In this document: piece after piece, positions 23,801-38,800 of the stretch
How positions within the stretch are numbered: the stretch's first letter is position 1
Layout of the letters: each line of letters opens with the position of its first letter
NCBI GenBank assembly: GCA_016165875.1
Contig: JABBOT010000014.1
Location: 1,783,078-1,847,077 of the forward strand
Source: Acanthopleura granulata
Lineage: Eukaryota > Mollusca > Polyplacophora > Chitonida > Chitonidae
DNA length: 64,000 bases
Direction: 5' to 3'
Position numbers and translations under genes: made by a program
The notes under the pieces: generated by a model
What the model was told of the DNA's origin: nothing
Seen by the model: the letters and a program-made list of their open reading frames with translations, nothing else
Database searches by the model: none

Positions 23801-26800
23801 TGACACTTTTTGTAATTGCAGCAAAAGTGATCGATGGAAGTATTCATATCTGAAAGATATATATATATATATAAGGTGCTGTAGCGATGCTGAACAATAT
23901 ACACGTAACCACGGCAAACTCCAAGCCATTACTTGAGACGAATTGTAAGCAGGTGGCAAGTTTAATCAGTTAAACTCCAGTTTGTCTGATTTCTTTTTGT
24001 AGACTGGGTTCACGATGAAGTGGCCTGGCTGGAAGGATTCTCTGTCCGGGATAGACCGCTACATCTGGCGAGTGTTCCGACTCAGGCCGGACGTGCAGGG
24101 AAATCTCACGGAGTACGGGGCACCCATTGAATGGCAGCAAGCAAACGGAACGAACGCCGGGATGGAGACGGCCTCTTACACGCCGGACACGCCAGGAATG
24201 TACTCCATCTACCTGCAGGTCTCTTGCTGTAGATTGTATCTTTCCCTGACATATTCTACATTGCTTTACATTTAACACTTTTCCACGACACTTTCCTTAC
24301 ATTTTATAGCCAGTTTTCATGTTTACCCTAATAGCCCTATTTTCACAACCTTAAGTCGGGATATATACTTTTCATCATCTTGTTATAACGACTTCCTGTG
24401 TTCTTCTTGTGTAAAGAGCGGTAGCTTTTAACCGAGTTGTTAAGTCATATTGTTATTTCTGAGTAGGGCATGTCACGATGCTACAGCAAAACGAATCAAT
24501 TTCTTTGACATTTGTTTTCCATATTTCCAACAAGTTGTCTCACTTTTTTCATGATGCAATACATGTGTGTTTGTGGCGAATCATAGATAGTCGCAAACTG
24601 AAAACAGAAACTGGTTGAACACCTTTGTCATTTATTCCGCCCAATCCATTGCATGTGAAGAAAATATGTCAGCCTATAAACACACTTTTGCACACCATCT
24701 GCAAGAGTGAGTTACAGCAAGAGTTATCCACGCCTTTAACATAGCAAAGAATAAAGGTAGTTCATAACCGTGACGTATTTCTTTTTTTCAACGGTATTCT
24801 TTTCCAGGTGTCTGACAGGGCCAATAACTCTAAATACGCGCGGACTCTGGTGCTGTACGATCGGATTAGCCAGGTGGACATTAACACCGCCCCGGAAGCT
24901 CAGCTTTTCGTGTCCAGCGCAAGTCCGGAAGTCGACTTTCAGTGGCAGACCAACCTTACGACACCGATCGTGGTTTCCTGGAAAAAACACTTTCGGAATC
25001 GCATCCACGAAGACAACAAGTTGTTGAACCGGGTGCTTCCATATTCACCTGAACCCTTCATAGGAAAGATTGGTGACAGGGACTATGTGGATGACAAAGG
25101 TGTATCGGATAAATACGACGATCATGAGTCAAAGAGAACAGTGGACGCTATACCGAACGTCCACGGCATGGTCAAGTTCGAAGTGGCACACAGCAAAGAC
25201 AAGATACTGGGAAAATCCTGTGAGCAGCCACCAAATTCCTGGACAGAGGTCACCGATCCACTGATGGAAGAGCACGTTTTTAACTTAAACCGGCAAGACG
25301 GCTCCACAGTGTGTATTTGGGTCAGAGGATCAGATGTCCTTGGCAATTCCAAGACGGACATGACCATGGTGAGCTTTGACAGCACGGAACCGACACTAGA
25401 TGCCCAGGAACTAGAGAGAAATGTTGCCCCGGAAGGAGAACACTATTTAAGCAGGTAAAGTATGGTCACACTCTGGGAAATGTACACTACAAACACAAAT
25501 GGTGTGGTTTTACAGTAAAAAGTGCTCACAATTTTGTAACCAGTATTTTTTTCCTGTATATTTACACGTTGGTGTAGAGACAAAGTTAACTGTATATTTA
25601 CCGTATTTTCACCTATTTACGTGAAGAGCTACACTGGTTATTGAACTGACGGGCAATACATTTGTAAATTTACAGGTGTGATGAACATTTGCGCCATATC
25701 TTATAATCCTACAGGAATAATGTGTAAACTAACACCAAAAATTGCAGCAATATTTTTACATCACCTCGTGCTATAAAAATTACATTCTTTTTTGCAGTGT
25801 ATTCTGCCGGATCAAAGTTGGGTTAATGTGTCAACATGCTTCTGCGTTAAAATCTTTATAAAGGATTGTTTAATCCTTCTCGCGAATGTAACTGCCACTA
25901 TGGTGTTAATTTCGATAACGCAATCAACAACTTTTATTATTTGATAAGGACGTATGATTTGTGAAGGACAAATAAAGGCTGGATGTGATGGGGAGTCTTT
26001 GGTAAATTAATGATGCGTTCACCTGTGGACTGAAGTACGATTGCTACTGCACAAAATGTTTGGGTAGGACAAACACCAATCAAAAATGGGTATAAATGTA
26101 GTTGAGATTCACATCAGGAGACTTTTTTCACACCAGAATGAAGTCAGTATTTGATTTGCTTTCAACGGATCGAACACTTTTCCGGAACTGAAAAGCGTTT
26201 CCTGCACACTCAACCTATGATTCCCTGTATGTGTTTTCGCATTAAGTAAATTACTTTGTGCGCAATATTTGCACATTTAACGTTCCTCTGTCGGGTCTTC
26301 AGCAGTTCAACCAATTAAAGATCGTAATGTAAACAGTCATAATGTTAGTGTGTACGAATGTTAAATGTGATGAGAGCACAGCATTTTGAGTAGTTCCAGG
26401 TCAGTGACTCCTAGTGTATTACATTTGACATCACTGCACTTTTTGTACATAATTCTGCCTAACACATGGTGCTATTGGACGTGTAGGTTTGTTACCTCGT
26501 AAACACTTACAAGGACAGTTAACAGAATAAAACCCTAACCGAGGATTTCACCGGTCTCATGTGATCATGTGCCAACAATAAAACTGTCGTCGCAGCTGTT
26601 TTACTCTCTATGCTGTAGTCTTTTACATTTATAAATCAAAAACCATTATAATTACTTTGTCAGGATCATAAGTGAAGTGAGAGACCAAGACAGCGGGATT
26701 CGAGAAGTGAGATGGAGGATGATCAATGAGGCGGACAACGAAGAGTTCAGGAGCGGAAGCTTTAACGCCACATGGAACGGGGTATGGATTTGGGGGGTGG

Positions 26801-29800
26801 GTGGGACGTGAACAAAAGTTTGACATGCTTACCTTTAATTGTCAAGACACACGACAAGCTGGTTCAATTCCGTTAGTGCACAAGCAGTTTCGAGATTTTC
26901 CTCTATGAACTTTTACCTTTCCGGGACCTTGGGTCAAATATTTATTTATTTGATCTATTTTCACTCTTGTTTGTGCGGCATACTTCACCTATATTTCATT
27001 TATACGACGGCTTCGAGCATTATGGTGGGAGGAAACCGGACATTATGGTGGGAGTCCGGGGGAAAACCCACAACGATCCGCAGGTTGCTGGTGGACAGTC
27101 CCATGTACGGCCGGAGAGGAAGCCAGCATTGGTGAGAGACACGAACTCATAACGCCGCTCTGGCGTGCTAACCTCCTCGGCCAGGGAGGCCCCCTTGGGG
27201 CAAATAACCAGCGCTCGTAGGACAGCTTAGGTTCGTGGTTGACAGTTGGTACATAAATCATGGGAGCAGTGGTAACTTTTGCTATGTTTGATGATATTGT
27301 GATGACGTAAATCAGTCACCAGAGAATTCCCAGGTATTCAATACTGAAGCTCTATTCTTTGGAAAAGAAGACTGGACAAGATATTCTAGCTAAATCCGGT
27401 TAGTTCCGTACAACTTTTAAACGGATGAGCAAATCCAATGCACGGTAAGCTTTAGAATAGTTAAAGGTTACAATAACGAGAACTGGGTACTTTATGACAA
27501 AGTTGATCGTAGTGTCCTTTATTGTAAAATTAGACAGTATTGTATGACCACGAAAATAAAACATATGTAATCCATGTGTAACAGTTACAATATATTTAAA
27601 AATGATCCATGATAAACAAAAAAATGGAATCACCATGGGTCCTCTCTGTCGCGAAATCGATTACATCAGCAGAACGTGGTTGCGATTACGCTGCCTTGCC
27701 AATTTTCGGCGAGTGAAAGACAGCGCAAGGCCAGCTAGTGGTAGAAGGGGAATAACTCTTAAAGGCAGCCTGCAACCAACGTTAAATGTATGTTTAAGAA
27801 GACGACTACACTTACATGAACTTCAGCGAGGTCACCTTCCTTCCAACAATATGTCGTTGAATCTGTGGGTTACATGAGGGAAAGTTCGTCAGTTATTTAC
27901 CCGGGGTGGTTAGTTTACTGTTCGACATTGATGGTGAAATAGTACGGCGTTGAACTCCAATCAGGCGGTCGAGAAAGTGCATTCCCCCATGTGGAATCAG
28001 TTTGTGGAAAGAGATAGAGAAGAATAGACGAATACATGCTTCAGTAGCTGGATAGTTTACTGTCGTTATCAATAGCGCTATCATAAATACTGAAATGAGT
28101 AGTGTTGTTGTTGTTGTTGCTGAGATATAGATGGCGCTAGGGATTTTATATGGAATAAACCAAGTAGCTTAAAAGTATGCTTGTATGGTTTGTCGCTGAC
28201 TTGATCCTTGATGCCACTGTTTCCTGACCACATATCCAAGCCTTAAAAGATTTTAAATCACATGCTATTTGTACGTGATCGAGTCCGGCAGACGGAGCAA
28301 AATGGCTCGTAGATATCTCAGAGCCGATATCACAACTTAGGCCTGACGAAGGACGTATAGGATTAGTTCTATTGTAGAATGGACAAAAAATTGAACACAG
28401 CTGACTGTTATGTTCAATGGCATATAATATGAAACTGGACTTGTCAACACACACCGCCTATATATATATATATAGCGCTTGTTAAATACACTCCTCTTGT
28501 AATAAAATGCGGATGTGTTTCCAGAATACCTGGCCCTCTGCTTCATAGTTTTATCTACGTTGGCTTCAGCCCTTGACTGGGGATTGTATAGTTTTAGTGT
28601 TGAACGAGATGACCACACTTGATATAGGAACGTTTACAATTAATGCGCAGTTCATTTGATGCATAATTTGATGACCGAAAGCATATAAGCTAACATGGTA
28701 GACGATTTAGATACTGACCCTAAGTAATTCGCTCAGTGCAATCCTTGTATCTTTCCGTTATCACTGAACATTTGACGTCTTTTTTACATGAATCTGTCCT
28801 GATTCCTTAACGTTTCTATATTTCCGTATGTATATTCTTGTTTGCTTGTATTGAAAGTTGTGTTGGAAAGTGATCTTGCGATCTTTGACTTGAAGCATGC
28901 TTTGTGGCCGACTGCAGGTTTGTGAATGTCTCTTTCGACGCCTAGAATTGAGAACCTCTCCGCTAAGAAGGCATATATACAGCCTAGACATCTTCTACCC
29001 GAGGCCATTTTTAATTCGTAGAAAGAGAATACCATGGTCTAGTCCACATAATCAAAGACCTTTTTAAGACATCTAATATGACAATGACTTCAAGTTATCT
29101 CCAAAGATGCTTGTATCTTAAAGGTCTGGGGGATTTTTGTTGTTTTTTTTCTTCACCAGCCTTGCGCATCAACCTCATCTGAATGTGACTGTTCACCGCC
29201 GAATACAGAGAACTGTTACAGCCGAAGAATCAGCGTGTACATTCCTCATTGTGCCATCAACGTGTCCAAGAGCGTAGTTGCCTCGCTTACCGTCCGTGTC
29301 GAGATCGAAGCCGTCAATGGTGCAGGACTTCCTTCGGAAAAGAAAACTTTCCAGGTAAATACATAATGTGACCCCAATAACCTACTGTAAAAAATTAAAT
29401 ACGGAGTGTCTTAGAGAGTGCTACATATCAAAGAATTTGATCCTTTGTCATAGCTTTACCTGGCTGGAATTTATACATGTATAAATAAATGTCCGGATAT
29501 ATGTTGATTAATTTCATTATTATTATTTACTTCAGCTGAATAACGTGGCAGATCTGGACGGAATTAACAAATGTAAGTTACATTCTACAGTTGAACAGAC
29601 AGCTGATCGTAGCCGAGTGTATATGTATGATTGGGTTTTCACGTCGTACTCAAATAGGCAACTGGTCATGGCCGAATGTATATGTATGCTTGGCTATTTA
29701 CGTCGCACTCAACAATTGTATGACGACAAAGGAGCTCTTAGAATGTATGTATATCTGTATTGTGTCTTCTTGTGGTAGGGCGAGCCCATGCCAGCAAAGT

Positions 29801-32800
29801 GCATCAGCCACCAAGCGAAGCAGCAACTTGTACCATTTTAAAGTCTTCTGTATAAACCGACCCTGGGTTCATCCCGGATTTCCCCCGGATCTCCGATTCC
29901 GAGGCGGGCACTCTAACTACTAGGCAACCGAGGCGGCTTCGTGTCCGAGTGGTTACGACCCTTGTCTATCAGTCGCTACTACAGACTAAGAATGGGCTCA
30001 AATCTAGACCTGAATTGAACAGGGAATTTGTGGATTCTCCAGATCTTTTCGTTAGTGACACCATGGTGACAGTGAGCGATCAATGTGAAACCGTTTTGAC
30101 AGTCTATACATATGCGTGCGTGCAAAAACCAGATGTAAAGCTTGTAACACGTCTGATAATGAAATTCTCACAATTGGTTTATTAATTTTTTTAACTCAAA
30201 TGCATTCAAATGTTTTAATTCTGTGGTGGGACATAGGAACCATATACAGCTGGTGATGAGGAACTCTGACGTCACAAGAAGTTTTTCACCATCACAATCA
30301 GAAAACAGCTTTCAATGTTGAACTAGCTTAATGAATGTTTATAAAAATAATGCATGTTTAGATAAACAAAACGGTGACCTCATATCAGTCATAGTATAGA
30401 AATTTTCAGCAGATTTGCGCGTTTTTTTTGCATTCAAAAAAACGGCTAGCACATTTAAATAAAAACACACGTAATTAATGAAAAAAAAATACAGTAAAAA
30501 AAAAAAGTACAACTGTACTTTCGCCCTGAATGCGAGAGGTTATTCACCATGTCGCTCAAACCTCCTGACTTAAAGCTATTTCCAAACTACAGCTGTCACA
30601 GATATTTTTATTTATTTACTTATTTATTTATTTGATTGGTGTTTTACGCCGTACCCAAGAATATTTCACTTATACGACGGCGGCCGGCATTATGAGGGGA
30701 GGAAACCGGGCAGAGCCCAGGGGAATCCCACTACCATTCGCAGGTTACTGGCAGACCTTCCCACTTACGGCCGGCAAGGAAGCCAACATGAGCTGGACTT
30801 GAACTCACAGCGACCGCATTGGTGGGAGACTTCGGGTCATTGAGCTGTGATAGCGCGCTAACCGACTGAGCCACGGAGGACCCTTCACAGATATGGATTT
30901 TGAGCGCACGAGCTCATCGGCCATGGCTCAATCGCCTGTAAAATCACACCCTTAAATGAACTTTTTGGAAATATAAATTACAGGTAAAATAATCCATACA
31001 CCTGTCGATGTTAGGCATAAATCTGATCAGCTACGTAATTATTTAGTGCGCATTTGCGCATGAGAATTGAAATCATCGTACCAAAACACAGTTAGGAACT
31101 AACTAAAATTCATATCCCCCGAAAAATGGCCTGCCGTGTTTAAGGAAACATTATTATTATGACATTCATTACGAATTTAACATATATAGCTTTTTTGCGT
31201 ATCAGTATCTAGATTTTGTTTCATTCACTGTTTACCACCAGATGTCGCCCCAATGCAGTTTGCTTCTCGCGATATCACCGTCTCCTCGGCTACAATTACC
31301 TGGGACAACCCGCCAAGCTGCTACACGCTCACGGCTATCCAGGTGGCGTACCGGCCTGTCAACGGGGGACAACTCGATAACTACACCTCGTTCAGACTTA
31401 GTAAGGACGTGAGTCTGAATGGCTTGTATCGCTGCACCAGTTATGTCATGTGGATTTACAACATTTATGACATTGAGGTTAGCGACCCGTCGGAGCACAA
31501 GTTTGAGACCGGTGAGAGTTAACATGGCGTTAATAATGATTTGATTCACGATTGGTTGGTGTTTTACGCCGTACTCAAGAATAATTCGATTATACGACGA
31601 CGGGTGTTGATTTGAAAACAGTTATAGGTATCTTTACAACAGTATATGATTCACAAAGCGGTAGGCCCAAAAGCTAGCCAATGTTATGCTGTCGCAAAAA
31701 AAAACCTTTTAACGTTTCATAACATAAAAACTTGAAAAAAATAAGGAAAAAACCATGAATTGGTGCATGCTACAGTGCCTATAGGTATAGCTACTTTTTA
31801 ATGTTAAGATTACTTTAGTTATGCTGAGTGTTTCGTGTCGTAATCAGTTCACTGCTCTGTTTAACATGCGTAAAATTAGCTCATTATCTCCTCTAGATTG
31901 TCCTCAAATAGTAAACAATCTGATTTCACATTATACCCTATAGAACTGATTAACATTTTTTAAAACTGTTTTTGCTCTATGATTTGTACATAAACTATCT
32001 CTGCGTAAGTTAATGTATTTACTGCTGTTTATCAGTTATTATATGCATTTATCACCGTGTTGATTATTATATTACATTTATTTTGTTCTGTTATCCAGTG
32101 TGTTACACAGCATCCGAGATCGCTGGCATTGTTATAGGTATGCCTCCTTACCCTGTTTGCTAACTGATTCAAAATAATTATCACTAGCCATTCCTTTTCA
32201 ACGACCTTGGACAATCAAAAAAAAAAAACTAAGCTTACATGTAGTTTGGATATACAGTTCACATCTGCATGCAAATCTGACATGAATATGAAAATTATGT
32301 GTGGTGTATTAAATGACATGACTGATGAATACGACACCTGAATGTATCATTTCATTCGCTGGGAAACATTGCGGGTTAATTTAGCCATAAATAAGGAATT
32401 CTGAGATTCTCCCGAGCTGTTCCTGGGTGATAGCGTAGGTATAGTCTAACTGTTTGTACAGTCTAATACCCGTGGAAGACCACGCGCTCCTTCAACTGAC
32501 ACCTGAGTCAAATACACTTAACCAAAGTGCTGATTACACCTGGTACAAGGTTGTAGTTGTGTGGCGTATAGGGGAGTACCATGTCTGGTGTCTTCATTAA
32601 GACAGCGTCGTACAACATCTTGTTACCAGGAGTGTCCTGTTGAATGATAAGACCGTCCAAACATGACCGATACGGTTGCCAAAACGGCGGAAATCTGTGT
32701 CCTTCCTAAATAATCTGCATTATTTGATCGAAATAACTTTTTATTATTGGTATAATTATTTTTTGTTTTCTCTCTCAGGCATTTTGCTTTTGCTGGCCGT

Positions 32801-35800
32801 TATCGCTCTGCTCATCTTCATGCTCGTGCTCTGGAGGAGGGGTCAACTGAGGACTACTTTAGAACGCCGCTTCACTCGCGCAAGAACAATTCTCAGGAAC
32901 AGAGTGCACAAGAACAGTCGTCGAGCGGTGCGCACTACTTATTTTGTAAGTATGGTACATCAGACGGTTTTGCATCCCGGTACAACTCACCCAGTTGACC
33001 GATTGACAGCTATTAACCACACCCATGCCCGGCACCACGTCCACACATCAGATAACCTCTCCCGTGTGACCGCTAATCCCGCAGACACCACATTTAACCG
33101 AACACATGAACTAATCTAAAAAACTAATCCAAATACACTGGCGTTTCCACTACCCTCCTCCGCTCCTTCAAATTGCCGTTGCTAAAATTTCGATCAGTAC
33201 TCCACCCAAACCATATTTACTTTATCTACTTTTCCGGACCTATGCAGGATTTGAGAGAGTGCAGCAAATGATGCTCCAAGGGTTAAGCGTTTATGAAGGT
33301 ACCACTGGCAGTGTTGGTGTTACAAGATTCCGGCCTCGAAACAACCCTTTACCTTCTTGAAACCTTCCAGCCTGGAGGGACGGCGGCAGATCTGCTATGT
33401 GTATTGCCCCGACAAATCGCGTTTACCTATAGGCTGTCAATAACCTTTGATATTCATTGTAGATTTTTCTCTTTACTAAAAAAATATAAGCCACTTCATA
33501 CGAAGTAGATCCATTGACATACTCCATGAATTTATTTTACTACTCAACCAGCGAGGGACGCTGGTATTCGTAATTGTGTTAACGTTCAATGTTCCGATCC
33601 TTTTACTTCTCAACTCTGGACGAGTTTTCATGTCTTTCTTGTTCTTTTTTCAGAACAATATGAGCAAAGACGACGACTTATACGTGTACGGAAATATGGC
33701 GTTCGACGGCCGCCAAAACTGGGCCTTAAACGGAACTGACTTGGATCTACAGGAGATTCTGGCTGAAGGCAGGTTTGCCCGGGTCTACAGAGCTGTTCTC
33801 CTTCGGGCGGGCACCTCCCCGCAAACAGTAGCTGCTAAGATGCTCCTGCGTAAGTCTGCCATTCAATTTCCCCTTCAATTAGATCCACCCCTTACAAAGA
33901 ACAACCCCCCTTGTAGTAGTCAGACATTTTCTTCGTTAGTGCAACTATTGCGCAGTCCAATGCAAAAGGCAATCCAAGTTGTACTTCTTTGAGGTGAACC
34001 CACTTGAAAATAGGTTCTCCACTGCAATCGGTAGAGACTGTCTTCCATTACCAAGTTCTCAGAGGGGCAGATAACGTCTGTTTAACTAAGTGTGCGGTTC
34101 TCCTGCCTCAAAGCCTGCCTGCTGTGTTCCACCATAGCAGAATACCTGATTGAATATTTTCGCTTTGACGTGCTCTACATTACTATGTCCCAAGTGTTAA
34201 TGTGTGAGGTATTTCTTGCTTTCTTTAAAACTTGCGATTTGTTACATTCCTATGGTGACGTGTCTGGTTCCAGCAACCAAGGCCTTCGACGAGAATGAAC
34301 GACTGCTGATGAATGCCAAGATCAACTTCATGGCATCGAACGACTTGCAACACGTGAATGTGATACATTTTGTGGGTGCCATCACTGACGATGTAGAACG
34401 TAAGTATTTATCAAGGACATTTTCGTGTAATGTGAACCCGGATTGACTTTTGCCCACTCGTCATGCTTGTAATAGATGAGTATTACGTCTCCGCAAAACG
34501 TCATCGTAAAAGCATGAATGATCGGTGGACTTCGCAGCCTAGGCCTGAGTTACTTTAGTTGCGGAAAAGTTTCCTCATAGGGAATTATTAACTTGTTTAA
34601 GTGGCATTTAGAAGTTGGGATGGAAGTACACTGGAACATGTCTTTCTTATGGATATACAACTTCTTGGTTAACAAGTGATAACACTTGATAACGATGTTA
34701 GTATCTACATAAAAACGTCGTGATAATAAACCAAGAAGTTGTATATCCATAAGAAAGACATGTTCTAGGGAATTATTGTTATTCTTCTGAGGTAAAAACA
34801 GTAGCAATGATCGCCCACTGCAGCTAATGGTTGTTTTCAGCTTTTCTATCAGTCACCTTCATGACCAACGAGTTCACGAGTTCGAATCTCGTTCCGTCTG
34901 TTGTTTTTTTTTTTGTTTGTTTGTTTTTGTTTTTTTGTTTTTTTGTTGTTGCCTCTTCACGTCGGAAGGATTATTAGGCTATCTATCAGGAAGGTGGGGT
35001 CTTTTACGGGGACTCCGGTTTCCGTATCCTGCAAATAAACCTGAATGTTTTTATAGTGAAACTAAGGTGTCTGCGTGTAGCGTCAAATTCCGATTTTGTG
35101 AATCAGTCTAGATATTAAGTTCCACCTCAGCTCAAGGCTCCTCATCTCAGGCCGTCAACCGGTAAAACCGTTCTCACAGCCTAATACCCAAAGACCAGCA
35201 TCACAATCTCTTACAAATGTGAAAAATACAAATATATTTTGAGTAAGTATCATTCTATAGCACGACTGGGTTACACCCAAAACCATATGCCCGTCAAACA
35301 CCTATTCCTGCATGATTGTTGAATCTGGAATTGGGTTACGCATGGGATGAAAACTTAGGCCATATTGTCACGTCGTTACCTGGTTCTCAGTATAATGGGT
35401 TGTACCTGTGTGACGAAGAACTGTTCGGCTCGGTGTCAGTTTATTACCGTGCCGTTCTAATATTTATTTATTATTTGAATTGTGTTTGCTTAAGTATATT
35501 TCACTTACACGACGGCGGTCAGTATTATTGTGTGACCCACGACCATCCGCAGGTTGCTGGCGGGCCTTTTTATCATGAGATAGACTTGAACTCAGAGCGA
35601 CATCATTGGTGAGCTGCACCTAGGTCATTATGCCGTACAGGCGCGCTAAGCTTCTCGACCACGGAGGCCTCCGTCGTTCAAAGAAGGTAGCAGGACAATA
35701 TCCCGGAATCTTAGGAGACTGTTGTTTATTGGCTGAAAGTGTATTGAAAAGTGCTTCAAACCGAGTACGGAATCAATCGGAAATTATTAATAAAGAGGTA

Positions 35801-38800
35801 AAATTCAGGCTTAAACCCACTTTGCCTAATTGCAGCAGTGTACTTTCGTGATTTGCCTTTATATAGGTGAGTGGGTGAGCTCGTCATGACCTTCTAATTG
35901 GATAGCAAAGTAAATATGTCGGATTCAAAGAACACGCTGTTGTGAAATGGCGGGAAGACATTCCAAACGAGGTTGGAACGGAAGTTAACAAACAAAAGGG
36001 AAAGGTAAAATACGTATATGATCAGCAGAGGTGGCTTACTTGTCCTTGGTATGACGGCAGTGAGCGGTTGTTTGGGGTGGGTATACGGACAGTGGGACCT
36101 CAATCGCGACGACTTTTTTTGTTGTTGTTCGTCAGGAGGACCAATCATGCTGCTGGAGTTCTGTGAAATGGGAACCCTGAAAAACTGGTTGTCCAATCAG
36201 AGAACACAGGCCAGAGTGTCTGAGGATGTGGTTGATAGGCTATTTCACATCGTTTTCGAAGTCGCCCAAGGAATGGAGTACCTCGCCTCCAGAGATGTAA
36301 GTCTGGGAAGTTATGACAACATAAGTCCAAAGTTGTCCAGAGTTGAGCACTCAGTTTCAGGTTTCGTATTTTTGCAATAGAAAGCTCCAGTAATTTCTGT
36401 TCCCACGCTTCATTTCGTTCAGCGTTGAAAAACATTATGAGTCAGACGATTATTCATACAAGGTTAAGTGTCACAAGATATCTTTTCAGAAACAGCCTTT
36501 GGAATCTTTTCTTTGATTAATTAGTATTAAGACATACAAATTTTCAGTGATGTCGGAAATACACATACGATGTTTTAGACACATCACTTTTGTTTCATTA
36601 ACCAAAAAAATACACTTATAACTTGCGGTACAACTTCCTGCAGAGACAGAAAAATGTATTTTTATTATGATGTGCAAGTGGCATTCAAAATGCCATCAAT
36701 TTCCCATGTTGTATCTTCCATATCTCTGAACAAGAGGTTTTCTCTCATCATTGGACAACCACATAAAGCCTACAAGTTCAACCTTTCCTTAGCTTTATAA
36801 TATTTTACTTAATTGTTTAACGCCACACTCAAGAATGTTTCCCTTAAATCAGTTTTGTGAATCGATGTAACTGGAGTGACCGAGGGAAGCCAACGATGTA
36901 TGGTAAGTTGTAGGCAAACTTTTTACGTGTGACGTATACAGACTCGTAATATCGACGAAAGACTCACCCGAATCTAGAGACATCCCTGCAACATGACCCA
37001 AGTAAGTCAACGGTTAAGAGAAATGTTCCATATTTTCCACTTACAGATTGTGCACCGGAAGTTGGCGGCCCGTAACATCCTGTTGGACTTCAATCTCCAT
37101 CCGAAAATCATTGGCTTCGGCCCTGTCCCGGACGAGCTGACCGACGAGGCGGACAATAACAAAGGGGTATAACTCTGTCTGCTTTCCCTTATCTCTCTCT
37201 CTCCTCCCTCTTTTCTACTCTATTTCTGCTGTCCGAAGTTCGCTTATTTTCCTCTGTTGTGCTGAACTCTTTGCCCAGCTGCCCTGCTTCTGTATCCCTT
37301 TATGCATTGGATTGTCAGCTCAGATGTATGTTCAACTTGACGGTCCAGTCCTCATTTATGTCTACGTTTCTTTTAGTAGGCCTATACATTTGGTTTAGTG
37401 GCGTTGCATTTCAATCTTTCTATATTTTTAAAATACACTTCTTCATAACAGAAGTTTAACTTATTTTTCTAAAGTATTTTATTTTAAGCACTCTCTTAAC
37501 TATTGTGTACTAGTGATACACGGTATCGCTACAAAAAGCCCTCTTCGGAAAAACTTCGAACAAAGTTCGTTCTGAAGTTGGCTAGACAGATGACGTCTCC
37601 TGAATTGTATATTTAACATCTATAAGATGCGTTATATTTTGCCTAAATCATCCAAGCTGCGGCACTAAGTGGGATCTATAGGGCTACTGTGTATGCATTC
37701 ACCTGGCTGAGGTAAATAGACTTTTAGACAGGGAAACAAACCTTGTAACTCATAAACAGCAAGGCGTTAAACAATAAGCATTCATTCATTCATAAACAGC
37801 AATACCCTCTATCCACATGAATAGCATTGTCATTGGTACAGGTAGAATGCACTGCCGTCCTCTGCTGAGTTGTGAGATTTGCTTCCCTTTGCAGAGGGCC
37901 GGAAGACCCAGTTGACAAGGAGCCGTCACCAGTCGACAATGTGTGACCAAGTTCCAGTTATCACGCTGTTATCACTGTTTTGGTGACTGTTTATGATGTA
38001 TGTCTATTTGTGTTACAATACATTCTCAAACACTATTTGTATCCAACATAATTAACTAATTCCTTGAATTTCATTATTTGCTACAGGAGCGACTCCCTCT
38101 TAAATGGATGGCGGTGGAACTGGTGAAGGCCAAATCAACGAAGAATTCCAACGAGAAGACGGACGTCTGGTCCTATGGCGTTGTGGTCTGGGAAGTCTTT
38201 AGTCTAGGTAGGTATGATACTTGGAAACGGTAGAACGTAGACGGGCTTTTTCTCCGGCTGCACGTGGAAAGGTCCGCCAGCATCCTGCGGATGGTCGGGG
38301 GCTTTCCTCCCACCATGATGCTGGCCGCCGTCGTATAAGTTAAATATTCTTGAGTACGACGTAAAACATCAATCAAATAAATATATAAATAAAGTAAAGG
38401 ACGTTGACACTTGGGATCTCAAAGTGAATGTACCATGTTGTCTGGGGAACATTTAGCCCCTGTAGGTATGGCGCTTGGGGCCAATACATTGATGTACCGT
38501 AGATCATTTGTGAGGAGCATTTAGCATGGACATGTTCGACACCTATAATAAAATAAATAGCTGCACGGCATTGCCTTCGGGAGCATTTAGGGTAAATTAA
38601 TAGTTGTATCGCAGATCGTCTGGAATAATATTTATCATGGTAGGTATGGGGTATGGGACGAGTAAATGTCTTGTGTTATCTTAACATTTAGTCTAGCCGG
38701 TGAATGATCGAATGCGGAACGATAGGGGACCGCCTTGTCGTACGTGATTTTCACGCAGTTCCAGTCATATATACGTGTAATTGTCATTTTTCCAAGCCTT

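Noticed and set aside
27602..27877. Tc1-like transposase fragment
   Set aside because: Basic-rich frame, but no DDE or HTH signature could be aligned.
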